Source of the DNA: Chitinophagaceae bacterium
GTDB taxonomy: Bacteria; Bacteroidota; Bacteroidia; Chitinophagales; Chitinophagaceae
DNA length: 64,000 nucleotides
Direction of reading: 5' to 3'
Assembly: GCA_019638625.1 (NCBI GenBank)
Contig: JAHBTK010000004.1
Coordinates: 620,001-684,000, forward strand
Shown: one piece after another, positions 8,699-16,330 of the stretch
How positions within the stretch are numbered: the stretch's first letter is position 1
Layout: every line of letters begins with the position of its first letter
Program-made: the position numbers and the translations under genes
The notes under the pieces: model-generated
Told to the model about the DNA's origin: nothing
Seen by the model: the letters and a program-made list of their open reading frames with translations, nothing else
Database searches by the model: none

Positions 8699-9169
8699 AT
8701 GGCACTTCCAATATTGCGGTTTTTAAACATCATATTTTCAGCCTTGCTTGCGGGGACAAGCTTCGGAATTTGAATGGGGTTTAACCCAACAAACTTTTCT
8801 GCTTCCACCTATATTGAACAACAGCAAAATTTGGTTCATTCTCTCAATACATTGATGATAATATTGGTGGTTGCTGCCGCAATAACTACATTGATTTCTG
8901 CATATCTTCAGCGGAAAAACAAACCTGCTCTTGTCGCTCTACTTTTAGCTGCGGCATTTTTTATTTCATGTATGGTCATCACACGGTTTGGCAACGTTCC
9001 ACTTCAAGAAGAAATGCTTAAATGGACAACGGATACGCTACCTGAAAACTGGACAACGTTGCGTGACAAATGGTGGTCGTTACATATTATGCGGACAGTT
9101 GTAGAGTTGATAGCATTAGTTCTTGTAACATGGACAATAGTTCAAAATAAGACCGTAAAAGCAAAATGA
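8699..9169 (+). pseudogene. DUF1772 (anthrone-oxygenase-like) membrane protein gene with in-frame TGA
   Basis: One frame runs from ATG 8699 to TGA 9169 with a single internal TGA at 8771-8773 (codon 25). The part before it, ALPILRFLNIIFSALLAGT then SFGI, is the first helix typical of this four-helix family. The part after it, MGFNPTNFSASTYIEQQQN, continues the family pattern, where FGIW is expected: the stop replaces Trp by one G-to-A change. An ATG follows directly, so a 131-residue product lacking the first helix could be made by reinitiation. Otherwise the protein is complete, with DKWWSLHIMRT near the end. Confidence 0.75.
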
Positions 9170-9174
9170 CGACA

Positions 9175-9385
9175 TTTTCTTATCCGCAGTGTCTCAACTC
9201 CGGGCTATGTGCGTAAGCTGGACTCTGCGGTAGGCGGAGAATATGCATATTCAAATAATATTTCTCTATTTTAGCATTAATCTATGCAGGCATAACGCCA
9301 AATATCAAAACCGCTTCCGGTTTTCCGCAGCGTCCCTCCTGCTATGCGCAAAGCCTGGCACAAGGAGACAACTGCGGGGAATCCA
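9175..9385 (+). repeat. Spacer unit modules A + C, copy 1
   Basis: Module A hairpin (CCGCAG 9184-9189, CTGCGG 9225-9230) is joined through an AT-rich linker to module C. C has arms CCGCAG (9325-9330) and CTGCGG (9372-9377) around a CTATGCGCAAAGCCTG core. The same A-linker-C unit is repeated 265 bases downstream. Confidence 0.75.
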
Positions 9386-9391
9386 AATAAC

Positions 9392-9444
9392 AGGCTTTTT
9401 ATACCTTCTTTCCTATTTCACTGATAGCATCCTCCATTTCTTTC
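9392..9444 (-). pseudogene. Displaced 3'-end fragment of the 98-aa membrane protein gene
   Basis: These 53 bases match 13048-13100 at 51 positions. On the minus strand they encode KEMEDAISEIGKKV and the stop, i.e. the last codons of the intact gene at 13055-13351. Nothing else of that gene is present. Module A copy 4 starts at the very next bases (9445). Such a displaced gene end is what site-specific integration at a gene's 3' end leaves behind. Confidence 0.8.
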
Positions 9445-9650
9445 TTCTCCGCAGTGTCTCAACTCCGGGGCTATGTGCGTAAGCTGGACTCTGCAGTAGG
9501 TGAGAAGATGCATAATTCAAATAATATTTCCCTATTTTAGCATTAATCTATTGCGGGTATGGCGCCAAATGTCAAAACCGCTTCCGGTTTTCCTCAGCGT
9601 CCCTTCCGCTACGCGCAAGGCCTAGCATAAGGAGACAACTGCGGGGAACC
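9445..9650 (+). repeat. Spacer unit modules A + C, copy 2
   Basis: Module A (CCGCAG 9449-9454, CTGCAG 9491-9496), the AT-rich linker and module C (CCTCAG 9592-9597, CTGCGG 9639-9644), in the same order and orientation as the copy at 9175-9385. Small differences show the copies have drifted. Confidence 0.75.
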
Positions 9651-9798
9651 CAAAATATTGCAACAGCAACCCGGATAGCGTTTTTTAGCATAAATGCAAT
9701 CGTTGGCGGTCATGCCAACAGACGCTCTGCAACCGACATTCCAATTTGCCAGGCATGGCGATTTTTTGTAAATTCGTAAGGTGAAAAGACTAAAAAAT

Positions 9799-10308
9799 AT
9801 GGGGCTTGATTTTGAAGTTGACAAATTGACGAACTCTATCGAAAATATTGTTACTGGAGACAGTTTTGTAACAAACATTTCGATAGTAACACCGGTCGAC
9901 TTAAAAAGTATAACCAAAAAGAACAAGTGGCAGTTTGACTGGAAATTTGAGTACAAACAACCTGAGAGAGAAGTTTACAAGCTGACAATAGTAAACAATC
10001 AGCAAATAATTCAAGGATTGATAAGCCTCGAAATCAAATCTGACCATGTTTATATGCACCTCGTTGAGAGTGCGCCTTTCAACAAGGGGAAGGTGAAGAT
10101 GTATGCAGGAGTTCCTGGAAACCTGGTTGCATTTGCTTGTCGACTTTCTTTCCAAAGAGGCTCTGAAGGAAACGTATCGTTCTTTGCTAAAACCCGGCTT
10201 GTGCAACATTACATTGATAGTTTAGGAGCCATACATGTAGGTGGGAGAATTATGATTATTAACACAAATGCAGCTTTAAAGTTAATTGACAAATATTTTG
10301 CAAAATGA
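9799..10308 (+). CDS. GNAT-like protein, probable toxin of a TA pair
   Basis: 169 residues from ATG 9799; an in-frame GTG at 9781 would add six. The C-terminal half has an acetyltransferase-like pattern: AGVPGNLVAFACRLSFQRGS, then a strand EGNVSFFAKTRLVQHYIDSLGA and GGRIMIINTNAALKLIDKYF. GNAT-fold proteins transfer acetyl groups from acetyl-CoA; several act as toxins on aminoacyl-tRNA. Its stop overlaps the start of a 58-residue basic protein by four bases (ATGA), the usual arrangement of toxin-antitoxin modules. The toxin role is inferred from that layout. Confidence 0.55.
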   Translation: MGLDFEVDKLTNSIENIVTGDSFVTNISIVTPVDLKSITKKNKWQFDWKFEYKQPEREVYKLTIVNNQQIIQGLISLEIKSDHVYMHLVESAPFNKGKVKMYAGVPGNLVAFACRLSFQRGSEGNVSFFAKTRLVQHYIDSLGAIHVGGRIMIINTNAALKLIDKYFAK

Positions 10309-10481
10309 AAAACAAGATAAAAGAATTAAACGTTGATTTTATCGGTGGACAAAATAATCCGCTGACAAAAGAAGAAGAAAGAGCTATCAGTGATTTCATT
10401 CGCTCAGAGAAAGAAAAACGTAAACTTAAAGAAGTTAGAAAACGTACGACTACAAAACGTAAAGGAAAACAACCTGCCTGA
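10305..10481 (+). CDS. 58-aa basic protein, probable partner (antitoxin) of the GNAT-like protein
   Basis: Starts MKNKIKELNVDFIGG and continues with an acidic/basic helical stretch LTKEEERAISDFIRSEKEKR, then a Lys/Arg-rich tail ending KGKQPA. It overlaps the preceding gene by ATGA. Small size, high charge and tight coupling suit an antitoxin or accessory partner. No DNA-binding motif can be assigned with confidence. Confidence 0.6.
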   Translation: MKNKIKELNVDFIGGQNNPLTKEEERAISDFIRSEKEKRKLKEVRKRTTTKRKGKQPA

Positions 10482-10533
10482 CAAAAGGCAAGAATCGATT
10501 ACGGTGTATTTTCTAAGTTGTATTTTCATTTTT

Positions 10534-10838
10534 TCCTTTTCTTCTCCGCAGTGTCTCAACTCCGGGGCTATGTGCGTAAGCTGGACTCTGCGGCAGGTGG
10601 AAATAAGTTTACATAAAATACTACTACTGCCAACAGGCGGCTTAGCTATATGGTGGAGCGACGAATATATCTTCGGCTTTTTGTTGTCTCGGCTTCAGTC
10701 CCGGACGAATAAGGCCGGGCAATAGAATAAATAATGAACTTTTTCCGCCGCGGCGGATTAGCAGCGGTTACGAGCAGACGCCCGCCTGACCGGACGGGCA
10801 GGAATCACGGAATTTCGCCACATCGCCAAGCCGTACCG
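10534..10838 (+). repeat. Spacer element modules A + B, copy 2
   Basis: Near-identical to 6883-7182. Module A arms are at 10546-10551 and 10588-10593; the module B outer arms are at 10638-10655 and 10816-10833. The main difference is in the middle: the AT palindrome of copy 1 is replaced by the perfect 12-bp palindrome CCGCCGCGGCGG (10745-10756). Confidence 0.82.
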
Positions 10839-10864
10839 TTAACGGTAAACTTAAAACAACCTTC

Positions 10865-11437
10865 ATGTTCAAACGACTTTTTAAAAAACATCCGTCTAAC
10901 AATCTCTCCAAAGTTGACTATTGGAAGAAGTGGGAGTTGTTTGAACTGTTTGATTGTTTAAGCGACGCAGAAAAGCTTTTGAATGACATGGCTAATGACA
11001 AAAAAGGAGATGATTTTGCAAAATTCGAGAGGAATTTTATAGAGAACCTCTATGAGATTAAAGGCGACAACGTTGTAGACCTTACAATAATTTGGGAATG
11101 GTTTACGCCGAAGAAAGAATGGGAAATATTAGTGGGACAAAGAGGTAAAAAATTAGGTGATAACATCTTTCGCATTACTGACAAATGGAAGAGAAATCAA
11201 GATTTTGTAAGAGGAACTAAAGTTTCATTACAGAAGGAATTTGGAGTTGTGCTTGATCTGACTGAAGACAGTAACTTGTATGGGCTAATTCGTTGGGACA
11301 CTAATAAAGAGAACGATATTGAAGATTGGCGTGGGTTGTTTGGTAGTTTTTTACAAGCCGGCGGGCAAGTAATCAACCAAGACCATGAGTTCAAGTTTAT
11401 AAATGACGACGGCATAATGAAGAAAAGCAGCAACTAA
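10865..11437 (+). CDS. Hypothetical protein (array cassette)
   Basis: 190 residues, soluble, with no signal peptide or membrane helix. Notable segments are DYWKKWELFELFDCLSDAEK, IIWEWFTPKKEWEILVGQRG and EDWRGLFGSFLQAGGQV. I do not recognise the family. It starts 26 bases after a module B copy and ends 14 bases before a module C hairpin, so it behaves as a single-gene cassette. Confidence 0.6.
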   Translation: MFKRLFKKHPSNNLSKVDYWKKWELFELFDCLSDAEKLLNDMANDKKGDDFAKFERNFIENLYEIKGDNVVDLTIIWEWFTPKKEWEILVGQRGKKLGDNIFRITDKWKRNQDFVRGTKVSLQKEFGVVLDLTEDSNLYGLIRWDTNKENDIEDWRGLFGSFLQAGGQVINQDHEFKFINDDGIMKKSSN

Positions 11438-11450
11438 CATTTTTATTCCG

Positions 11451-11512
11451 TTTTCCGCAGCGTCCCTTCTGCTATGTGAAAAGCCTGACACAAGGAGATG
11501 CTGCGGGGAATC
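11451..11512 (+). repeat. Module C hairpin, copy 3
   Basis: Arms CCGCAG (11455-11460) and CTGCGG (11501-11506) around GCTATGTGAAAAGCCTGACA. It matches the C modules at 9325 and 9592 and is found here without module A. Confidence 0.75.
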
Positions 11513-11551
11513 CAAAAGACAACGGTATTATTATTAAAACTTTAGTTCGCT

Positions 11552-12043
11552 ATGGTTAAATATAATTCTCTCATTGTTTCATTTTTTATTTGTGTATTAT
11601 CATTTTATCACGGCAAGGCACAAGACTTCTCTAAAGGATATGAAATAATAGAACCCAGCCCAAACTCAGTAGTTAAATCTCATAAAGACAATTTAAGATT
11701 AACATTGGTAATAGACAGCATTATCGTTGGAAATAAAAAGATTCTTCCTAATTTTCGTTCGACTATTTCTATAAAATATGAAAGTGAATTTATAAAAGTA
11801 AAAGACGACCTGTACATTAAAATTTTTATTGCACGAAATCAAGAATATGGAAAAAAATTTTATTCATGGAAGTGGGACTATTTAAGAAAGGTTGACGGAA
11901 AATATCGTTCATTAGGAATAAGTTCTTATGAAGTGTTATATTTTAACCAAGAAATTAATCCAAGTAATTCATTGGGACACGGCGTAGGCTTTGAAGAAGA
12001 TGAAGATTTTATAATGTATTTTTATCGTTATAAATTAGAATAG
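11552..12043 (+). CDS. Secreted hypothetical protein (array cassette)
   Basis: 163 residues with an N-terminal signal peptide (core SLIVSFFICVLSFYHGKA, likely cut before QDF). The exported part is a mixed alpha/beta protein rich in Lys, Tyr and Ser, with no recognised domain, ending HGVGFEEDEDFIMYFYRYKLE. The only array product with a secretion signal. AT-rich DNA as in its neighbours. Confidence 0.65.
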   Translation: MVKYNSLIVSFFICVLSFYHGKAQDFSKGYEIIEPSPNSVVKSHKDNLRLTLVIDSIIVGNKKILPNFRSTISIKYESEFIKVKDDLYIKIFIARNQEYGKKFYSWKWDYLRKVDGKYRSLGISSYEVLYFNQEINPSNSLGHGVGFEEDEDFIMYFYRYKLE

Positions 12044-12088
12044 AACCGCTTACGATAACAAATGGTTTGGCGGCAGTCGGGGAGGCAA

Positions 12089-12142
12089 GAAAAACAAAAA
12101 CCCGGTTTCATCATCCCATGCGGGAGAGAGGATTTACCGGGT
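12089..12142 (-). terminator. Minus-strand terminator-like hairpin inside the array
   Basis: ACCCGGT (12100-12106) pairs with ACCGGGT (12136-12142), with further pairing inside. Read on the minus strand, the stem is followed by TTTTTGTTTTTCTTG. All neighbouring array genes are on the + strand, so this terminator faces the other way. It may once have served the minus-strand genes now beginning near 13.05 kb. Confidence 0.5.
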
Positions 12143-12202
12143 ATCGCGTTACAAATATACGCCTTTAAATTACATTTGCAATAACTTTTTAAAGGCAATT
12201 GG

Positions 12203-12847
12203 ATGAACATTAACGATTTAGAAAAGCTGCTTTCACAGAAAAGGCTTAGCACATACTATAACCTGTTTCCAACAGACAAGGGAAAAGCTATTGAGTACTA
12301 CAGGCTTAACACCCAAATCTCCGAATCGCTTTACCCATTGCTTTCCAATCTCGAAATAACTTTAAGAAATTCGATACACAACTCATTTACTATTCACCAT
12401 AAATCGGACGACTGGTTTTCGCAGTTTAGGCAACCGGAATTATTTGACCAGGTTAATGTAGCCAAAAGGAAAATACTTACAGGACACAACCCAATGACAG
12501 CAGATAAAGTGATAGCAGAACTGACCTTTGGTTTTTGGACAGCATTATTCAATAAGCAGTACGCCAAATATTTTTAGAAGCCCTTAATGTATGCGTTCCC
12601 TCTGCTGGACACACCCAACAAACGCAGGGACAAGATTTCTTACAAGCTAAATCACATTCGCAAATTCAGAAACCGAATTTTTCATTATGAACCAATTTGT
12701 AATGACCTTTCTGCATTAGCGACAAATCACAACAACATTTTGGAAATACTGAACTGGATAAATACAGACATTGTAAGGTGGACAAAACAAATTGACCGCT
12801 TTGACAACTTATACAAACAGGCGGTTGCTCTACGTACAGTGACCTGA
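12203..12847 (+). pseudogene. Abi-family (AbiD/F-like, HEPN) abortive-infection gene with in-frame TAG
   Basis: One frame runs from ATG 12203 to TGA 12847 (214 codons) with one internal TAG at 12575-12577 (codon 125). Before it: RLNTQISESLYPLLSNLEIT and NSIHNSFTIHH. After it: KLNHIRKFRNRIFHYEPI, containing the HEPN RNase-type motif RNRIFH (Rx4H, R156-H161). Abi-family proteins of this type kill or arrest phage-infected cells, probably by RNA cleavage. Family members have Trp where the stop lies (KYFWK), a single G-to-A change. The truncated product lacks the presumed catalytic motif. Confidence 0.8.
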
Positions 12848-13047
12848 CTGTGTCATAGCTCCTTAAAAAGCTGGTTGAGCTTTTTGAGAAATATCGACTG
12901 AAGCTTAAATCGTTGACAATATTTGAAATTGGCCAGGAATTTTTCAAAGGGTTTGCATAAATGGCAAAGAATTATATTGAAGCGATGAAAGAAATTGTGT
13001 CCTATTTTTTCAAATTTTCCATACATATTGACCTCTATAGTAATAAT
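12848..13047. other. AT-rich segment without a supported gene
   Basis: A short open stretch reads KKLVELFEKYRLKLKSLTIF with a stop about 15 codons later; it may be the end of a lost gene but matches nothing I recognise. The segment lies between the Abi pseudogene and the 53-bp duplicated gene end. Confidence 0.3.
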
Positions 13048-13054
13048 AGGTTTT

Positions 13055-13351
13055 TTATACCTTCTTTCCTATTTCTCTGATAGCATCCTCCATTTCTTTC
13101 ATTTGTATTGCCGTTTTTATTTTCTGCTGAACTTTGTATGCCAGCCGAAGAAGTACCAGTCCGAATATCACAAAGAAATTGGAACCCAGAAAATATCCCG
13201 GGTTAAAAGAGTCGCCTCCGGGTCCGTATAACATATCATAAGGGTTTGTGATATTGATCAGTATATTTAATATTATCAAAAAGACTCCAATCGCGAGATA
13301 GGCACTCCTGCGGATCTTCATGCCATCAATAGATTTCTTTTGGGGGCTCAT
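13055..13351 (-). CDS. Small two-helix membrane protein; 3' end duplicated upstream
   Basis: 98 residues from ATG 13351. Two hydrophobic helices (about 17-33 and 57-72) are separated by a Gly/Pro/Asp-rich loop NPYDMLYGPGGDSFNPG, followed by a charged C-terminal helix ending MKEMEDAIREIGKKV. Function unknown. The frame extends upstream, but that part overlaps the rhomboid gene and looks random. The last 14 codons occur again at 9392-9444, so this gene's end may be an integration site. Confidence 0.6.
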   Translation of the reverse strand: MSPQKKSIDGMKIRRSAYLAIGVFLIILNILINITNPYDMLYGPGGDSFNPGYFLGSNFFVIFGLVLLRLAYKVQQKIKTAIQMKEMEDAIREIGKKV

Positions 13352-13457
13352 TGAATGTCTTATTTTGATAGCCGATTTATGCAATGTTTGTGTCCGGCAA
13401 TTTTGCATTGCCCGTTGCTGCAAATTCAACAAAAATATCGATATTCTTACTACCAGC

Positions 13458-14234
13458 TTACCGGCTCCTCCGCCGTTCAATGAAAGGACTGTTGCGCACC
13501 GTTTGTTTTACCGGGTCGAACATTTTAATCAATATAAACCCTGCGATAAAACCGCCTATATGAGCGGCATAGGCAACGCCTCCACTCTCCTCGTCACCCA
13601 GCATACCCAACCCGCTTACTACCTGGAAAACGATCCAGAGACCCAGGGCTAAAACAGCGGGGATGGATATGATGAATATCAGGAATACCGCATGCACTTT
13701 TCTCCCCGGGAACAAAAGCAGGTAGGCGCCCAATACACCGCTGATAGCGCCGGATGCACCAAGGCTGGGTATCAGGGAGTTTTGAGCTTGTATAACGGTA
13801 GCGAATACATGACTAAGCGAAGCAAGCACCCCGCATAAAAGATAAAATACAAGGTAGCGGAAATGTCCCAGCCTGTTCTCAATATTATCTCCAAATATCC
13901 ACAGGTACAGCATATTCCCTGCCAGGTGTGCCCAGCCGCCATGCATAAACATAGAGGTGATCAGCGTAAAATATACCGGTATGGGTGTCGGCTGTAAACC
14001 GGGTATCTGGTAAGTGTATCCCGTGGCCTGATCCCGGATTATTTCCCCGGCGGTAACAATATCCCTGCCGGTAAGTATCTCAGCGGGTACCGTGCTGAAG
14101 GCATGCGTAAACCCGACATTGAAACCACCCCATTGAAAAAATAAAAAAACAAAAATATTAAGCGCGATAAGAATATAATTTATATACGGCGTAATGACCC
14201 TGTCAGAATTATCATCGCCAACTGGTAACAGCAT
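13458..14234 (-). CDS. Rhomboid-family intramembrane serine protease
   Basis: 258 residues, about six membrane helices. The Ser-His dyad is present: GASGAISG with Ser161, and AAHIGGF with His225. HGGWAHLAGN in helix 2 (His103, Asn107) supplies the oxyanion region. Rhomboids cut single-pass membrane proteins within the bilayer; the substrate is unknown. A C-terminal basic tail follows the last helix. The small membrane-protein gene follows on the same strand. Confidence 0.93.
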   Translation of the reverse strand: MLLPVGDDNSDRVITPYINYILIALNIFVFLFFQWGGFNVGFTHAFSTVPAEILTGRDIVTAGEIIRDQATGYTYQIPGLQPTPIPVYFTLITSMFMHGGWAHLAGNMLYLWIFGDNIENRLGHFRYLVFYLLCGVLASLSHVFATVIQAQNSLIPSLGASGAISGVLGAYLLLFPGRKVHAVFLIFIISIPAVLALGLWIVFQVVSGLGMLGDEESGGVAYAAHIGGFIAGFILIKMFDPVKQTVRNSPFIERRRSR

Positions 14235-14418
14235 AGGTAGATATTATTGGTTAGGGTAAAAATAATCTAAACCCCATAGCTCCGTAGTATTTTATAAAAT
14301 ATTTTTTAAATATACTATTAGAAAGATAAGACCGCCGGCTCTATATAGTAAGTTTGCCGAAGGTCTTTTGGAAAAATAATGACTATTCGGATATTCCTGA
14401 TCAACATAAAAGATCCAA

Positions 14419-15528
14419 ATGAAGCAGTTCAGTCTTCTATTTTGCCTTTGTTTTGTTTTAGCCGGGGCTGCCCGGGCGCAGCAAACAACCTATAAATGGT
14501 GGAACCCCGCCACTTCGCCCATCAGGGTAATTGAAGGACAGGGATGGTATGGGAATACCGAAGCGCCTTATGACCGTTTTCCTGCAAATGCCAAATCAAA
14601 AGTGAGACCGGAAGTATGGGAACTGGGCAAACACAGTGCAGGATTGTATATCCGTTTTACAACCAACTCCCGCGAAATAACCGTACGTTACAAAGTAACA
14701 GACGCTTTCAGTTTCCCTCATATGCCCTCTACAGGGGTAAGCGGTATAGACCTGTATGCAAAGGACAGGAACAAAAAATGGCACTGGTCGTCTGCCGGCA
14801 GATATACATTCGGTGATACGGTTACCTATCGTTTTGAATACCTGGAAAAACCGCAGGATACAGAGGAGTTCCGTTTGTACCTGCCTTTATACAATCAGCC
14901 GCAATGGCTGGAGATCGGGGTGCCCGCAGGAAATAGTTTCGCATTTCTGCCGGTGAAAACCAAAAAGCCGGTGATCATATATGGCTCTTCCATCGCACAG
15001 GGAGCTTGTGCCACCCGCCCCGGGCTGGGCTGGACCAATATCCTGAACAGGATGATAGATCGCCCCGTGATCAACCTGGGCTTTTCAGGCAACGGCACCC
15101 TGGACGAAGCTGTTATGGACCTGATCAATGCACTGGATCCTTCCGTTATTGTACTGGATTGTCTTCCTAACCTGGTAGATACAACCCTTTTTCCTTATGA
15201 TGATCTGAAACGGCGCATCGCGATGTCCCTGCAAAAATGCCGGGCGAAACATCCGGATATTCCCGTATTACTTATTGAACATGCAGGGGGGCTGCCGGGT
15301 TCTGACCTCGACGCCAACAGGAGAAACCGGTATAACAATGTAAACATAGCCTTCCGGAAAATTGTAGGGAGTATGAGTAAAAAGGACCTGCAAAACGTCT
15401 ATATACTACGGGCCGAAGATATAGGACTCCATATAGAAAGTACGGTAGACGGATCTCACCCCAACGACCTGGGAATGATGCAGTATGCGGAGGCCTGCGG
15501 TAAAGTGTTGCAGAAAATATTGCAGTAA
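14419..15528 (+). CDS. Secreted SGNH/GDSL-family hydrolase
   Basis: 369 residues with signal peptide (core LLFCLCFVLAGAARAQ). The N-terminal ~150 residues form a beta-rich domain (KWWNPATSPIRVIEGQGWYG), followed by the SGNH esterase fold. Block I IYGSSIAQGACATRPGLGW carries the nucleophile near residue 190, block II is NLGFSGNG, and the catalytic Asp/His pair lies in DGSHPNDLG near 347. Such two-domain enzymes remove acyl groups from carbohydrates. An outer-envelope or secreted polysaccharide esterase is likely; the substrate is unproven. Confidence 0.85.
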   Translation: MKQFSLLFCLCFVLAGAARAQQTTYKWWNPATSPIRVIEGQGWYGNTEAPYDRFPANAKSKVRPEVWELGKHSAGLYIRFTTNSREITVRYKVTDAFSFPHMPSTGVSGIDLYAKDRNKKWHWSSAGRYTFGDTVTYRFEYLEKPQDTEEFRLYLPLYNQPQWLEIGVPAGNSFAFLPVKTKKPVIIYGSSIAQGACATRPGLGWTNILNRMIDRPVINLGFSGNGTLDEAVMDLINALDPSVIVLDCLPNLVDTTLFPYDDLKRRIAMSLQKCRAKHPDIPVLLIEHAGGLPGSDLDANRRNRYNNVNIAFRKIVGSMSKKDLQNVYILRAEDIGLHIESTVDGSHPNDLGMMQYAEACGKVLQKILQ

Positions 15529-15595
15529 AAACCTATAAGGCCTTTCAGCGTAGTCTCCCTGAAGGAGGAATGGTTGATGTAGACCTTATAGGTTT
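15529..15595 (+). terminator. Long inverted repeat after the esterase gene
   Basis: AAACCTATAAGG (15529-15540) and CCTTATAGGTTT (15584-15595) are perfect 12-bp reverse complements and begin directly at the TAA of the esterase gene. The ends supply A and T tracts, so it can act as a terminator in either direction. The inner part (TCTCCCTGAAGGAGGA) resembles the REP-like element near 5.9 kb. Confidence 0.55.
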
Positions 15596-15670
15596 CCGGT
15601 TTCCCGACAGAGTCGGAAGACTCCGTATAGCAGAGATGTCAGCCAGGCAATTTTACAGGTTTCGCTAAAA

Positions 15671-16321
15671 TCAATGCCTGGTATGTGTAGAATACTCCCG
15701 CAGTCCTTTCAGGGTTTTGTAAATCATGATCATCAGCAAAGAAAAAAAGAAAGTAACACCCCAGGTCCGGAGGTTATCCACCGGGTTGAACGCGATGTAA
15801 GTGATATCCTTTATAATACTTTTGGGATCAAATATCACGTCCCAGCTATTCCACCTCAGGTAACGCCCGGCATACACGCCAAAAGCACAAAGCACCAGGC
15901 ACAGGTTGATAACCATATTTACATATCGGGGCTTTAACCGGCTGCTTAAAAAACGCTCCACATTCATCAGTGAAATAATACCCAGTAACAACCCGTTCCA
16001 GGAAGCCCAGAAAAGTATCAGCAGGTCATACCAGTAAGGTACCGGCGGGCGGTGCTTTAAATGGAAAAAATCGGTAATGATATAGGGTGCATTGGGGAAA
16101 AACAACAACCATGCAGCAACAAAAGCGTATTGAATACGGGGCTTCCTGTTTTGTACCGAAAGCTGCTGACTAAAAACAAATGGCAGCCAGGCCAAAAAAA
16201 GATTCCATACAAGGAAACTGCCGTAGAGCTGACCGGTATAGACAACTCTGCACAGGATCATGCCCAGGCTGATCAACAGGGAAATATATAGTGTTCTGTT
16301 AAGAGACCTTAATTTATTCAT
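15671..16321 (-). CDS. DUF1361 membrane protein
   Basis: 216 residues, about six membrane helices. The family pattern is seen in WNLFLAWLPF, LLFFPNAPYIITDFFHL near residues 72-88, and WNSWDVIFDP then NPVDNLRTWG. The biochemical role of DUF1361 is not established. Nine bases separate its start from the dgkA stop upstream, so it is probably the second gene of a dgkA operon and may act in envelope lipid metabolism. Confidence 0.82.
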   Translation of the reverse strand: MNKLRSLNRTLYISLLISLGMILCRVVYTGQLYGSFLVWNLFLAWLPFVFSQQLSVQNRKPRIQYAFVAAWLLFFPNAPYIITDFFHLKHRPPVPYWYDLLILFWASWNGLLLGIISLMNVERFLSSRLKPRYVNMVINLCLVLCAFGVYAGRYLRWNSWDVIFDPKSIIKDITYIAFNPVDNLRTWGVTFFFSLLMIMIYKTLKGLREYSTHTRH

Positions 16322-16330
16322 GGTATTTCT

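Noticed and set aside
6217..12847. Canonical integron (intI plus attC sites)
   Set aside because: No tyrosine recombinase is encoded in the window and the spacers lack a clear RYYYAAC/GTTRRRY pair, so only a cassette-like array is claimed.
12854..13040. Possible transposase tail reading KKLVELFEKYRLKLKSLTIF
   Set aside because: Too short, no catalytic motif, no inverted repeats; left as unassigned.
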